Assembly: GCA_031761405.1 (NCBI GenBank)
Contig: JASEVX010000374.1
Location: forward strand, 1 to 64,000
DNA: 64,000 bases
Direction: 5' to 3'
Source of the DNA: Serripes groenlandicus
Lineage: Eukaryota > Mollusca > Bivalvia > Cardiida > Cardiidae
Both the position numbers and the translations under genes were made by a program. This document shows positions 21,426-34,152 of this stretch, piece after piece. The first letter of the stretch is position 1; every line of letters starts with the position of its first letter. The notes beneath the pieces were generated by a model that worked only from the letters and a program-made list of their open reading frames with translations, had not been told where the DNA came from and did no database searches.

Positions 21426-24262
21426 TTATGCCCCCGGAATCATAGATTCGGTGGGCATATAGTTTTTGGCCTGTCTGCCAAAAAAAACCTTTAACCTTGA
21501 CCGCTACTTTTGAACCATAACAGGTACGGCTACCATATTTCACATGACTGTGTATTCCTTGTGACATGACCTTTCTGTCAGTACCAACCTTTTTGACCTT
21601 GCGACCTTGACCTTTGACCTAGATGTTGCCATTCTCAAAAAAAACGTCTGTCTGTCTGCACGTCTGTCTGTCTGCACAAAAAAACCTTTAACCTTGACCA
21701 CTACTTTTGAACCATAACAGGTACGGCTACCATATTTCACATGTGTATTCCTTGTGACATGACCTTTCTGTCAGTACCAACATTTTTGACCTTGCGACCT
21801 TGACCTTTGACCTAGATGTTGCCATTCTCAAAAAAAACTTTAACCTTGGCCATTACTTTTGAACCATAACAGGTACGGCTACCATATTTCACATGTGTAT
21901 TCCTTGTGACATGACCTTTCTGTCAGTACCAACCTTTTTGACCTTGCGACATTGACCTTTGACCTAGATGTTGCCATTCTCGAAAAAAAAAATTAACCTT
22001 GGCCATTACTTTTGAGCCATAACAGGCACGGCTACCATATTTCACATGTGTATTCCTTGTGACATGACCTTTCTGTCAGTACCAACATTTTTGACCTTAC
22101 GACCTTGACCTTTGACCTAGATGTTGCCATTATCGAAAAAAACTTTAACCTTGGCCATTTCTTTTGAGCCATGACAGGTAGGGCTACCATATTTCACATG
22201 TGTATTCCTTGTGACATGACCTTTCTGTCAGTACCAACATTTTTGACCTTGCGACCTTGACCTTTGACCTAGATGTTGCCATTCTTAAAAAAAACTTTAA
22301 CCTTGGCCATTACTTTTGAACCATAACAGGTACGGCTACCATATTTCACATGTGTATTCCTTGTGACATGACCTTTCTGTCAGTACCAACATTTTTGACC
22401 TTGCGACCTTGACCTTTGACCTAGATGTTGCCATTCTCGAAAAAAACCTTTAACCTTGGCCATTACTTTTGAACCATAACAGGTACGGCTACCATATTTC
22501 ACATGTGTATTCCTTGTGACATGACCTTTCTGTCAGTACCAACATTTTTAACCTTGCGACCTTGACCTTTGACCTAGATGTTGCCATTCTCAAAAAAAAC
22601 TTTAACATTGACCACTTCTTTTGAACCATAACAGCTTGTGACATGACCTTTCTGTCAGCACCACCAATTTTGACATTGCGACCTTGACCTTTGACCTAGA
22701 TGTTGCCATTCTCGAAAAAAACTTTAACCTTGACCACTTCTTTTGAACCATAACAGGTACGGCTACCATATTTCACATGTGTATACCTTGTGACATGACC
22801 TTTCTGTCAAAACCAAAATTGTTCACCTTTCGACCTTGACCTTTGACCTAGATGTTGCCATTCTAGATTTTTTTTTTTACTTTGACCACTACTTTTGAAC
22901 CATAACAGGTACGGCTACCATATTTCACATGTGTATTCCTTGTGACATGACCTTTCTGTCAGCAGTGCTTGCACTAATTTTTTGAAACAGGAAGTCCTGA
23001 CTTCCTGGGTCTGAAATTTGGAAGTCCTGCTCATAATTCTTGGAAGTCCCAGGTGGCACGCTGGCTTTTTTCGCATCTTGCACATTCTATTGTGTTTCCC
23101 TTTGTTTTATTTTTAAAGACATTATTGGAAAAGAAGCTAATTAATACAGAAAGTGGATATTGCTCCTTTGTCAACAATGTTATTGTTGGTTCTATCATAA
23201 CACTTTTAAACCAGTAGGTTTTTATGTGATATAGAATGCTTTTTTCCAGTCATGTGTCAAAAGCTATCCAGCATAAAATTCATCAAAAGATTGGCTTGGC
23301 CATGATTCATTACATTCACATTAAACATGAATTATGTTCTTAAATCACATTCAGTATGGCAAAAGGAATGATTTCTGTTAATGAGTTATTGATTTTATTT
23401 TAAACACCAGTAAATAAAGTGTTCTGCAGTGAGACATATTACAAACACACATTAAGGGCACTAAACTTTCAAAATAGTCAACTTTAAAACAAATAAGAAT
23501 GAGTGTGAGTAATACTTTCTTGAATGACATTTCCGATTTCCAAAATGCAGAAAATGCACGAAAACCCATTACAAATTACAATATGTATTTTCACCTCCAG
23601 ACTTCAGTTTCTTTTATATTTTAAAAAAATGATGAACTAAAATGGGATTAAATGCAATTTATTTCATAGGTCCTTTTTGACAGCTGGCTGTGATTTTGAT
23701 AGATCTTCATGTCAACTTTGTTTTTAAAAAATCGGCAATTAAAAAGTGTTTCCTATGGATTCAGGCAAACAAAATAATAATCTTTAAACAGTTAAATTAA
23801 TATAGGGACATTCTTTTATCATATATCCTAGTATGTATTTACATGTGTTATTGAAATTAATTACCCCTACGCTGTTTATAATGAAAAATAGAATTGATTG
23901 GTGTGAAGTCGAATTATCAAGTGTCAAATCGGGGGATGGGTGGGGTACGCATTCTCGATCGTGATTGGCTTAAATCTACCAATTGATAACTCCCACTGTC
24001 CATAATTGACACTTCTAGTGGACATAATTATATACGTCCTGTGTTTTGATTGTCGGCGTATACCCTTAATTCCTGGACGTACTTGGACGTCTCCCTGGTC
24101 AATTTTGGGCGTATAGGATCGATTTTCGGGCGTAAAAACGCCCAATACGTCCATTAACGTGAGCGCTGTGTCAGTACCAACATTTTTGACCTGGCGACCT
24201 TGACCTTTGACCTAGATGTTGCCATTCGGGGGCATCAGTGTTTCACAAACACATCTTGTTTT
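21426..24262 (+). mobile_element. Minisatellite-bodied element F, copy 1, split by an insertion
   Basis: 5' fold-back TATGCCCCCGGAATC-ATA-GATTCGGTGGGCATA at 21427-21460, then a CTGTCTGTCTGC stretch. About ten tandem units of roughly 152 bp follow (each with AACAGGTACGGCTACCATAT, TTGTGACATGACCTTTCTGT and TTGACCTTTGACCTAGATGT). It ends GGGGGCATCAGTGTTTCACA, a hairpin GTGTTT-CAC-AAACAC followed by ATCTTGTTTT. The last unit is interrupted at 22963-24168. F2 at 61286-62418 is a second copy. Confidence 0.85.
22963..24168. mobile_element. hAT-like non-autonomous element h1 in F1
   Basis: Flanked by TGTCAG on both sides (22957-22962, 24169-24174). Removing the element plus one copy restores the F repeat unit. 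The ends CAGTGCTTGCACTAAT and (reverse complement) CAGCGCTCACGTTAAT match at 12 of 16 positions. Internal GGAAGTCCTGACTTCCTGG is palindromic. 1206 bp, no transposase frame. Confidence 0.8.
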
Positions 24263-24786
24263 ATTTTATTTATATTTCTTTTAGTAATATTTTATGTTAG
24301 ATTTCTATTTTTTTTAATTTTAATGCTTATTTTAATTTATTAGTAAAAAAAATAGAGATTAAAAAAAGTAGTTCCGAAAATCCGGCTAGTGAGCTATATC
24401 GCACACTAGGCGATATTGCTCAATAGACAAAGAGCATGTTATAGGTTTTCTCAAGTTGGGAAATCTCTATATTTTATCATTCAGTATATAATATAATATT
24501 GTAATAACAGATCAGATGTCACGGAGCTGCATACTGGTATAAACCTTATACGGTCGCAAAGTGTCAAAGATCTGTTTCTGTGTGACGAGGTTGCCATTAT
24601 GACGAGATCGTTTTCTTTTTTTATTTTCGAAATTTCTTTCTGTTGGAAATTTGTTTTACGTATATGACGAAAAATTACTAGATTTCTAAATGTCTTTTGT
24701 TTGTTTGTTTTTATTTGGTTTAGCCTCATTTCGTGGGTACAGTTAATGTTCTGTTGTAGGTCTTCTTTGGAGAAATTATTATTGTT

Positions 24787-25009
24787 TTAACCCTTTCCCT
24801 CACACGACAATTCTGCAGCAGACGACTTTGAACATTTTTTTATCAAAAATTAGAAAATCTCTATAATTGAATGAATAACCTATGACTCAAAGTGGAAAAT
24901 GTTGTGGCAAAAGGAGAAATTGCTCGTTTTGAGCAATTTCTTCTTTGTCACAATGTTTTTAAAAAGCCGTCTGCTACAGAAGCGTCAAATAAGAGGGAAA
25001 GAGTTAAAA
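24787..25009. mobile_element. MITE family B, copy 4 (reverse orientation)
   Basis: Ends TTTAACCCTTTCCCTCACAC and AAGAGGGAAAGAGTTAA, core AGAAATTGCTCGTTTTGAGC, and the AAAGCCGTCTGCTACAGAAG arm at the right. Confidence 0.8.
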
Positions 25010-28000
25010 CATCGATCTTGATCAAAGAGGACAAGATGTCAGATCACGGTTTGTTATGCTCGTTCTCGTTATCACAAAGGAATCGACAGTCACCACAAGT
25101 ATTGTTGAACATTTGGATAAAACCACACAAGACCTAGTATTTTCAATTGTTTCTCTACATGCTCAAATACATGTACTATAGCAATAATAACGAATATGTT
25201 TCCGTTTGAAAAAAAATCGGGGAAACCCACACAAGCTACTATGAGTAGCCTCTCTATATATGGTATTATTATTATAGTACAGAACATAAACCATATAGGG
25301 AGACTATTTATAGTAACACAGTCCTGTGTGGAATTTGTCCAGATGTTCTCAAACGGAAAAATAAACCATCATTATTAGTCGCCGGACTTCTATTTTTAAT
25401 AGGTTTTCTGAAATCACATGGGAGGGGGGATTATTATTAGAAAGAAACACATTTAGATGTCTTGAACATATTACAATTGTGTTTGTTTAAAAACACTAAG
25501 TAATGACCCAACTAAAATGAAATAAATATTCCGATGTTTTAGGTATTTTAAGTTTCTTTATTTTGACTCGCATTTATGTTTTTTTGTTCTATTTACGAAG
25601 ACAAAACAGTCCCTATTAGCTAGACTGGTATACTTTATTTTACACTATATACTACATGTACTCAAAAGGCGATAACTACAAACCTTTACGTCGCAGTCTA
25701 ATTTGTTTACTTACGCGCACCTGCGTGACTCGCAAATACCAACTGCGTAGATCAATCTCCTTTGCAGAGAGCCGCTCTTTACACTCACTTACAAATAGTA
25801 AATTATAGGTGATTTAAAATGTTTCAATGTTCGAAACAAATGAAGAAAAGAACAAACCGAGATAAAACTGGTTTTAATGGAAAAATGACTTTGAACGAAC
25901 ACTCTCTGCCTATAAAGAGAGTTTCAAGAACGACACCTCTGCGAATAAGAAAGAATCGGGTCTTTCGTACACAATTATTTCGTCCTTGACAATTTTAAAT
26001 GTGTCATTTAATTCCCTAAAGGCATATTGCTTCCGATCTGCATATTGTTATGCATCATTGACACAAGGGCGCTCATCATACTATAATTTTAAAACATGAG
26101 TAGTTTGTTTTTTTTCATTATAAAAAAAGATGGAAAGAATTAAAATAAATTAACATGTTGTAGGGCTAAGTTTATGTTCGAAATTAAGTTTAAATTTTAC
26201 AACAATTTCAATGAGATTTAACTGTTTAGTTGATATTATATTTCGAAGGTGGTCTAATTTATAAATATTGGACTACATTTCAACATTTGTTAAAGCAGGG
26301 TTTTCCATGACGCACAAATCCTGCGTCATTGACGCATTTTCAATTCAAATGACCCCCAACAATTATATCTGTGCTACCCTATGGACGCAATGTCGGTAAA
26401 TCGAAGTCCATTCTATAATCTCGGTTTTCCAAAAATCTATATTTAACTTAGTCCTTATCCTTTTAATCCACCTCTTAGAGGCCCGACGTTTAATAACTCA
26501 CAATGTGGTCGATTTGAACCGAGGATAACCGAAATATGGTATTTTGGGTATTGTTGTTGGTACACCAAAATGGATATTAAACGGAATAGTTATATATCTT
26601 ATTCAAACAAGTTTGGGTGATATTTCGTTTATTTTCTTTTACCGATTTCGTCTAGTTTATTTAACCGAAAATAAATTTGTTACAGATTTCAAATTTTTCG
26701 CCGTTGTGAATTGAATTTGATAGATTAAAGTGGTAAAGAGGTAAGCTGCATACATTTTAGGCTCAAATTAATATAATAATAATTAAAGATATGGTTTTTT
26801 GTATCGTTGCGATAGCTGTCAAGGATATAAACGGCATAATAACGTGAATCGAGTCTGTCTGAAACATGCAAACATGCCATGGATTTAGACTTCTGTTGAC
26901 CAATAAACGAGAAACCGAAATTCTAAATTATTTGGACTATATTTAACTCTGAATGACTGATTTACGCTTTATAGATAACATAACCTTTTGTCTGCAGCTA
27001 GAGCCTTTGGTGCTCTTAAACTTCGTAACAAGTAACTAAAATTAGACTGCAGTGCATTATTTATACTGTATACTATAAAATAATTTTATTATTTATAGCA
27101 TAGTTATAATGCTGCAATTTGCATGCATACAAGTGAACAGAAATTAGTGAACTGAATTGAGTTACATCCAAATCATAATCATAATAATAATCAAAGCGCT
27201 GAAGGCACAGCATTTGTTTGGGTACATAAAACTGTTCAAACATTTGCCTTTGCATAGATGTGTGATTTATAAACTATGCATTGTTTATAAATATTACAAC
27301 TTCGGGTAAAAGAATAAATGACGCATCCGTTAAAATTAAATGCCATTTTAGTTGTCTATAAAAATAAATCATGAGACATACATGTGAATATTATATTTAA
27401 TTTCCAAGTTTCAAAAGACATGAAAAACAAATGGATAACCATTATGGCCCCGACTCACTTATCTAAGTATTTACCAATTTTTGTTACAAAAAAAATCACA
27501 ATTGACCAAGGGTTTTCTAAAATCTTACTCAAAAGCTTCCTGCTTAACAAGAGATTTTTCAAGTTTTCACTTTAGCCATATAAGGCCAAATAGCCCTGCC
27601 CCCTGGCGGCCATGTTTTTCGACCAATCAACATGGCTTGGAGGAATCTGATAGATGGTCTCCCAATGAACATTTCTACAAAAAGAATTGAAAATTGGCCA
27701 AAAACCTTCGGAGGAGAAGATTTTTCAAGTTTTTACTATAGCCATATTAGGCAAAAAAGCCCCGACGGCTGGCGGCCATGTTTTTCGACCAATCAAATTG
27801 GCTGGAAGGAATCTGATAGAGGGTCACCCTAGGAACATTTCTACAAAATTATTTGAAAATCGGCCTGACACTTTTGGAGGAGAAGATTTTTTTGAGTTTA
27901 CACTATAGCCATATAAGGCAAAAAAGCCCCGCTCCCTGGCGGCCAACCCATACAGATCAAACCCTTTGCAAAATATTTGCAGAATATGTGCAGAATATAT

Positions 28001-28794
28001 TCCTTTCAACCTACTATTTGCACTCTATTTGCACTCTATTTGCAAATGCTTTGCTGAAAGTAGCTGCAAATACTTTGCAAATATCAATATATCTGGCAAA
28101 GGCATTGCAAACGTTAACTTTGATAACTAAAGTAGCTGCAAATACTGTGCAAATACCAACTCTGTCTGTTTATATATATGGCAAATAGTATGCAAATAGT
28201 AACTTATTAATTATATAACTGAAGTATAGCTGCAAATACTTTGCAAATACTAACTTAGTCTATTAATATTCTTGCAAATACTAACTTTGTCTGTTAATAT
28301 TCTTGCAAAGGGTATGCAAAGGGTAACTTAGAATTTCAAACAGTGCAACTAGTTTGCAAACACTAACTTATCCCCTGAATGATATTTTCCAAATACAAAG
28401 TTGTTGGACTTCAAAAAAAATATGAGTAACAAAGGTTTGGCAAACAATAACTTTACTATTGAAAAATTGCAAGTACAATGCAAATAGTAACTTTTCTAAG
28501 TTAATTTAATACATTTTATAAATGAAATGATTACATCAATATATTATTAATTAAGGAAAATATCCAAGTTTTATAAATTATTGACTGATTTAACCACTAT
28601 ATATAACCAAAACATGTGTGCAGCTTATATAAAAGTGTGTATATAAATTCAGTATAATTTAACATAAACATGATGTTTTCAGTTGAAAATGCAAAAGCCA
28701 AAGATATGTTTGGCTAAAACATACATTCTATATATTGACCTCAACAATTGAGATATATATAATCTCAGCAATATAAAATTGACCAAAACATAAT

Positions 28795-28916
28795 TATCAA
28801 AAAGTGGTAGGGAGAAATTGCACGTTCGGTGCAATTTCTTCTTTGTCACTATGTTTTCAAAAAGCCATCTGCTGCAGAGGCGTCAGAAAGCGTCTATATG
28901 AGGGAAAGGGATTGTA
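28795..28916. mobile_element. MITE family B, copy 5, half element
   Basis: AGAAATTGCACGTTCGGTGC (core hairpin), then AAAGCCATCTGCTGCAGAGG and TATGAGGGAAAGGGATT. Only about half of the element remains. Confidence 0.7.
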
Positions 28917-30604
28917 CCTGAAGTGTTCAGGCCCAGAATATAATTTATAAAGAAAATTGAATTCTGGTTTTATTGATGCATGAATCATAACAATCTTTTC
29001 AGGAATAAATTGACAATCGTAGTTCGAAGTTTGATTTACAGGTATTTTTCGATCCACCTGTAGAGTCGCATTTCAACATGTGGGTCAGTTTAAAAATAAA
29101 TGCGATCACATGATTGATTTGCATATTAATGAGATCACATGATCCAATCAGGTCAAATATTTTTAAAACTTCCTGTTGATTTTTCAATCATTTTCCAGTC
29201 GCGATTATTTATGAAAATATCGGCACGTAAAGTTAAGAGCATGGTGTTCCGCATCTGGTAAGTATTTATTTACGATTCAATACATTTGAAAACTTTAAAT
29301 CAATAACTTTAATTTGATGTAAGAATAAACAAAATCCGTCCACAAACAACGATAGCATGCAAATTTAAAGTTCAAAGGTCACGCTTTTCGAGCATGACTC
29401 GGAGGTCAATATACGACGCCATTTTGTCAATATTACTTCGCTGGAGAAAACACACTACAAACCCCGAAATCAGCGCTAATACACAGTCTTAATTAATATT
29501 TTGATGAATAATCAGATAATTAATATGATTTTATGAAATAAACCCATTAATATTTGTTATTCAAACATTATACTTAAATTCGTTAAACCCTAAACCAGGG
29601 TGAGTGTAATGAAGGGTGAGGTCTCTTGACCAAACTCTCATTTATCCTGTCTCCCGAGAGCGTCCGAGATATTGCGATTTTACAAGTCGGGCGCCATTGT
29701 TAAAAATACCGGAGACGGGATCATTTTACACGCTTCGTTATTTCTATTGTTACAGACAATTCAGTCATAATTCAACCTAAAGAAATATATACGAGGACAA
29801 GTAAGTACTTAGTAACTTATACAGCTACACAAAATTTTAAAATAATCTGTAATAGTTCGTATTTACACGTTTTAATAATTGTGATGATCAGCGTCTGTAA
29901 AATGTCGTCTCTTCGAAACAGCGAATTTCAAGTGAAAATCGCCAATCGTGTGTAGACTTTGTCTAAATATTGACAAAACGGTAATACTGTTTGATTTAAA
30001 ATTACGATCGATGTAATGTGCATGAATCGTTTGATTATCAGATTATATTTTAAAATTATTTGATTAAATATAAAGTATATTTTTTTGGTCACAAACTTTG
30101 CTCTTTTTGAAGATTTTAGTTTATAATTAATTTTCTTCCATATCAATTTGCGAGATTTGTTAATAAAGTCCTGATTTTTAGAAGTTATGTTTAAGCATTT
30201 TAGTGTAAATGAACAATTTTGCTAACAGCAGAGATATTTTTTTACCTGATAATAAGATTACAGAAGAAGTTACAGACATTTCATTTAGACTAATTTTTTG
30301 CCATTTTGGAGAATTATTTAGTAGAATATTTGTTATATTATCAATATTTTTGTAATGATTTAGGCATGTTTAGGTATTGCTCTTGCACTTCAATACATGT
30401 TTTTTTTATCGGCAAATAGAAAACATGATTTTAATTCCAAAATATAAATGTTTATTTCTTTAAAAAAGTGGTATTTGGTGCTAAAAGGTTCTGACCCGTT
30501 CTGTACTCATTGTTTACAAATAACATTCTCTAATCTTTGCTTCAGATTATAACTTAGAGCAGAGATCATTGTAAACATTCCATACTTATATTTGTGCCTT
30601 ATCC

Positions 30605-30722
30605 TGCATCTTTCGTTTGTTTGGAGTTTAACGCCGCTTTCAACAGCTTTGGTCATATCACGGCGGTCAGTGCACCTACCCATGTTTTCCTGGCTTTCCT
30701 ACACCAGTACTTACACAACATT
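30605..30722 (-). repeat. SINE tail fragment
   Basis: Minus-strand CGCCGTGATATGACCAAAGC then TGTTGAAAGCGGCGTTAAAC, preceded by ACATGGGTAGGTGCAC: the common 3' body of the tRNA-SINEs in this window. Confidence 0.65.
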
Positions 30723-31076
30723 CTTTCGAAGCCACTGACATCTTTCGTACTTCAGTCACTAACATTGATGACCATCAATAGCATGGCTAAAGTGGTTGTG
30801 AGTTTAAACTAAACCCAGTCTGTCATTCAAATTGTTCATTAGTGCACCTACCCTGATTTCCATGAAAACGTATTTAAAGCAGCATTTATTAATAAAAGTT
30901 CCTATAACAGAAACTTTCTTATGTTCTAACCCGCAGGTTTGAACCTCAGTTGTGACATGAGTCATGTTTAAATGCCCTTGCTTAGGTGCCTAGTATTGTT
31001 TTTGTTTGTCCCTGAACCAATATTATGTGAAATGTTGCTGTACGTAAAACTAATTGCCTTCACTTTATGTTTACAG

Positions 31077-31189
31077 GGACCATGCAAAATATATAAACAT
31101 GCCTAGAGTGAGGAACTCGAAAAGAATAGGTCCAAGAAAAAAATCAAAAACAGCTCGGAAAAACACACAAAGTATACCGCCTTCAGATG
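31077..31189 (+). CDS. Candidate first coding exon, very basic N-terminus
   Basis: Acceptor CACTTTATGTTTACAG precedes 31077. ATG at 31099 opens MPRVRNSKRIGPRKKSKTAR (then KNTQSIPPSD), and a donor GATG|GTATGT closes the exon at 31189. Upstream, 29757-29800 is bounded by TTGTTACAG and GTAAGTACT and could be a non-coding exon, and another donor (CTG|GTAAGTATT) lies at about 29259. The run of Arg/Lys would act as a nuclear-localisation or nucleic-acid-binding tail. I cannot find the next exon, and the peptide alone identifies no family. Exon 29757-29800 and this exon lie inside element i, so it may be a transposon gene remnant. Confidence 0.35.
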
Positions 31190-31301
31190 GTATGTATCTA
31201 ATATTCATATTTTCACTCTTTATAAGAATTTCAGAATAACAAGATCCAGCGACTTTATTAGACAACTATCTTCGGCAACTTCACAATTTGAAAAGGACAT
31301 T

Positions 31302-31349
31302 TTTGGCCGGATTGCTTAAGCAATTCCGGTCTATAGATTGGCGATGTCC

Positions 31350-31384
<35 letters not shown>

Positions 31385-31590
31385 AACATTTTGGTTAAAG
31401 TTTTAGGTTAGGCAAAATGGTTAAAGTTTCTGGTTAAGCAAAATCTCAGCACAAGAAAGGGTTGCAAACTTGAAACTTTGCCTGAAGGTAACCAGTAACA
31501 AGTTCTATTGATTTCTATTGTTACTTTGACCTTGACCTTAGTTTGTCGATTTTCAAGGTCAAATTGCCGACAATCCGGCCTTACCGTCTT
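31302..31590 (+). mobile_element. Rolling-circle-like element G, 5' part
   Basis: TTTTT then the fold-back GGCCGGATTGCTTAAGCAAT completed by TCCGGTCT, then GATGTCCG and (GTCT)n at 31347-31382, then CAACATTTTGGTTAAAG. This is the plan of the E/F/H elements. CCGACAATCCGGCC at 31566-31579 repeats one arm near the other side. No 3' hairpin with CTTGTT was found. Confidence 0.5.
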
Positions 31591-32045
31591 CAGATTTTTT
31601 CCCTCGATAACATGCGTACAGGTATGGTAGACCTCAGGACGACAGGATAATATTGGAAATCTGTCGATTATCGTTAAAGAGACCTCACCCTGTAATACAC
31701 TCACCCTGCCTAAACAAAGGGTCACGATTACGTAAATTTTCATAATAAGAAAACAATAACATTGGTGAAAATATTCGCTTACGTGCGAGTTTCTAAACAG
31801 TTTTAGAAATGAAACACATATACTCTTGTCATTGCATTGCACACTTATTTAGATGCTAGTTATTATTTAAAACGAAGCCAAATTTTTTATTTTGAAATTG
31901 CCAACTGGAATTGATTTCGGACAGTCACATTTTCGGATACGGCAAATGTAGCAATGTTGTTGTCATCATACATTTTCGTGATGGACGTGACACATTATAA
32001 ATATTATGTGTATTTTCAATGATTTGACATTATATTAATTAAATA

Positions 32046-32960
32046 AGATGAACCCTTTCCCACATGCAAAGATATCTACCACAGAACTGATTTTTTGAAA
32101 ACATTGTGGAAAAGGAGGCTTTTTTCAAAACTTATTCAATAATTATAATTTCTCTTATATTAGAGATTTTTTAATCATTTGACATGAAATAAAATTATAA
32201 CCTTACCCACCCGTAGACACATTTGCAACCGATTTTTTAAGACATTGTGGAAAAAGAGGATCTTTCTTCAAACTTAATAACTTATTGCAACATCTGCAGC
32301 AGATTTTATTTAAAACATTGTGACAAAGGTTTTTTTTTTTCTGCAAACCATATTCAATTATAACACTCCTCAATAAAGAGATTTTCCTTAATTTGACTTA
32401 AATGTTTTCAAAGTCACTTCATGATGCAGATCTGTCACATGTTGCAATTATGGGTTTATTCTTAATTGGCTATAATTGCTATAGATAAAGTATAACCTGT
32501 ACTGAATTCTTGTACATATTTCAGACTTATGACATGATGAATGGTATCCAGCCAACACAAGACATGATCACCCCTGAATCACCCCTGTCCATCCTGTAAA
32601 GATGTTCAATCCCAAAATAATGCATCAAGAATGACATGAAGATGAAAGATGATGGTGTTATAATTTCAAACATTGAAGCATTGAATGATGATGCCATAAG
32701 GTCAAATTTGAAAGATGACAGAGGAATTTTTTCTAATGATCTTATGCTGTGTGTAGTTGATTTATTTGGAGCAGATCATGAGGTGACACATGTGCCCCAC
32801 AGAGTATTCCATTCAGATCTAGTGACAAAAGAAGAAATTGCACAAAACGTTACTCACTTTTATAGGTTATCCATTCAATAATAGAGAACTTCTATTTTTT
32901 GACAACATATGTTCAAAGTTGTCTGCTGCAGAATTGTTGTATGAGGGAAAGGGTTAAATC
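32046..32960. mobile_element. Decayed MITE family B cluster
   Basis: Scattered family B words: AACCCTTTCCCACATGC (32050), GAAAACATTGTGGAAAAGGA (32096), a second GACATTGTGGAAAAAGAGG (32240), a third ACATTGTGACAAAGG (32309). A better half copy lies at 32806-32957 (GTGACAAAAGAAGAAATTGC ... GTCTGCTGCAGAATTG ... TATGAGGGAAAGGGTTAA). The 81-codon frame at 32636-32881 overlaps the last one and is not supported. Confidence 0.55.
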
Positions 32961-34152
32961 ATATAAAATATAGAGGTTATTTATTTCATATTTTATTTAT
33001 ATTTTAAATGATGTTTAATTAAAATAAAGCTTAAAATGGTAAACATATATCTGGATTTATACCTTAATTCCCAAGTTTTTAGAATGTAATCTATTTGCAG
33101 ACTGTTTGCAATCTATTTGCAGATGGTTTGCAATCTATTTGCAGATGGTTTGCAATCTATTTGCAGACTGTTGCAATCTAGTTGCATAGTATTTGCAATC
33201 TAGTTGCAAAGTATTTGCAATCAAGTTGCATAGTATTTGCAATCTAGTTGCATAGTATTTGTAATCTAGTTGCATAGTATTTGTAACCTATTTGCAGATT
33301 TTGCAGTTGAATTGGCTGCAAACATTCTGCAAAGGGTTTTTTGAATGCTTCATGTACCCTTTGCAATCTGTTTGCAGACTGTTTGCACAGATCGTTCCAA
33401 ATCTACCCGTCTGCAGAATATATTCTGCAAATATTTGTAGAATATATTCTGCAAACACTTTCGCAAACAATTTGCAAAGGTTTGGAATATATTCTGCAAA
33501 CCCTCCCATTCGTAGGGGAAGGAACACTTCTTTAAAATAATTTGAAAATCTGCCAACCAGTTTGGTAGAAGAAGAATTTTTAAAGTTTTTTTATTTTCGT
33601 TGCCATGGAAACCATAATTCTGCATAAATCACAAACATTTGAAGGAATTCTGGTGAGGTCAATGAGAGGATGCTTTCTGTGAAGTTTCATCCCAATTGAC
33701 CCACTCGTTACTGAGGAGAAGATGTTGACGGACGACAGTTGCCGGACAAAAGGAGATCACAATAACTAACTTTTAGCACTTCGTGCTCAGGTGAGCTAAA
33801 AAAGAAACATCTATCCAAATGAAAGAGTAATTGAAATCATGTAGAAAATATTGTGGAAAAAGGCAGTACTAATATTTATATGAGCACTTTAAAAGAAACA
33901 TGCTTCAGACTTCAGAGGCTTTTTAATTCATTTGCATTATAAAAGGATTAAATGCTCCAGAGAAAACCAATACCTGTGCCGTCCGAATTTTACTCTACAG
34001 TATACACCTAAGCTGGCCGCTGTTTCCTTTAAAGGGTGTTTAAGCTTGCCAAATCAATTAAGGATGCGTGACCATACACTGTTAATTACCATTGTGTACG
34101 AGTGTCATTCCAAACAAATTATAAATGTAACCCCTTTTCCCAATAAACCTAT

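Larger units (their letters stand above)
29596..31708. mobile_element. 2.1-kb TIR element i with 7-bp target duplication CCTAAAC
   Basis: Left end 29596-29627 (CAGGGTGAGTGTAATGAAGG onward) and right end 31677-31708 are inverted repeats, 29 of 32 positions matching. Each has the word AGGGTGAG twice. Flanks are CCTAAAC at 29589-29595 and 31709-31715. Inside are a SINE tail, a candidate exon (31077-31189) and element G. Confidence 0.75.
27955..33505. mobile_element. 5.5-kb segment bounded by TTTGCAAA arrays, inserted in E1
   Basis: Left array (27960-28490): irregular repeats of TTTGCAAATA / AGCTGCAAATACTTTGCA. Right array (33085-33505): AATCTATTTGCAGACTG and GTTGCATAGTATTTGCAATC. The outermost words are inverted: CCCTTTGCAAAATATTTGCA ... 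GCAGAATATATTCC at the left, and (reverse complement) GGGTTTGCAGAATATATTCC at the right. Sharply bounded by E1 on both sides. Superfamily unknown. Confidence 0.55.
27555..33798 (-). mobile_element. E-class rolling-circle-like element E1, interrupted
   Basis: Read on the minus strand: 5' fold-back TAGCTCACCTGAGCACGAAG at 33798, then GTTATTGTGATCTCC, CTTCTCCTCAGTAAC-like and GGTTTCCATGGCAACG. Near 33505 the sequence leaves the family and resumes at about 27955 with GGCCGCCAGGGAGCGGGGCT and three minisatellite units (GATTTTCAAATAATTTTGTA, CAGATTCCTTC). The 3' hairpin end is not seen near 27555, so it is truncated or diverged. Confidence 0.7.

Noticed and set aside
21426..22960. CRISPR-like regular repeats
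   Set aside because: Units of about 152 bp in direct contact, without short repeats and unique spacers; eukaryotic minisatellite transposon.
24481..24729. 82-codon minus-strand frame
   Set aside because: AT-rich chance frame, Lys/Asn-rich, with no motif or splice context.
27632..28188. Overlapping frames of 61-111 codons, and similar ones at 42049, 43140, 43996, 58427, 59877 and 60773
   Set aside because: All are translations of E-class minisatellite units in both orientations.
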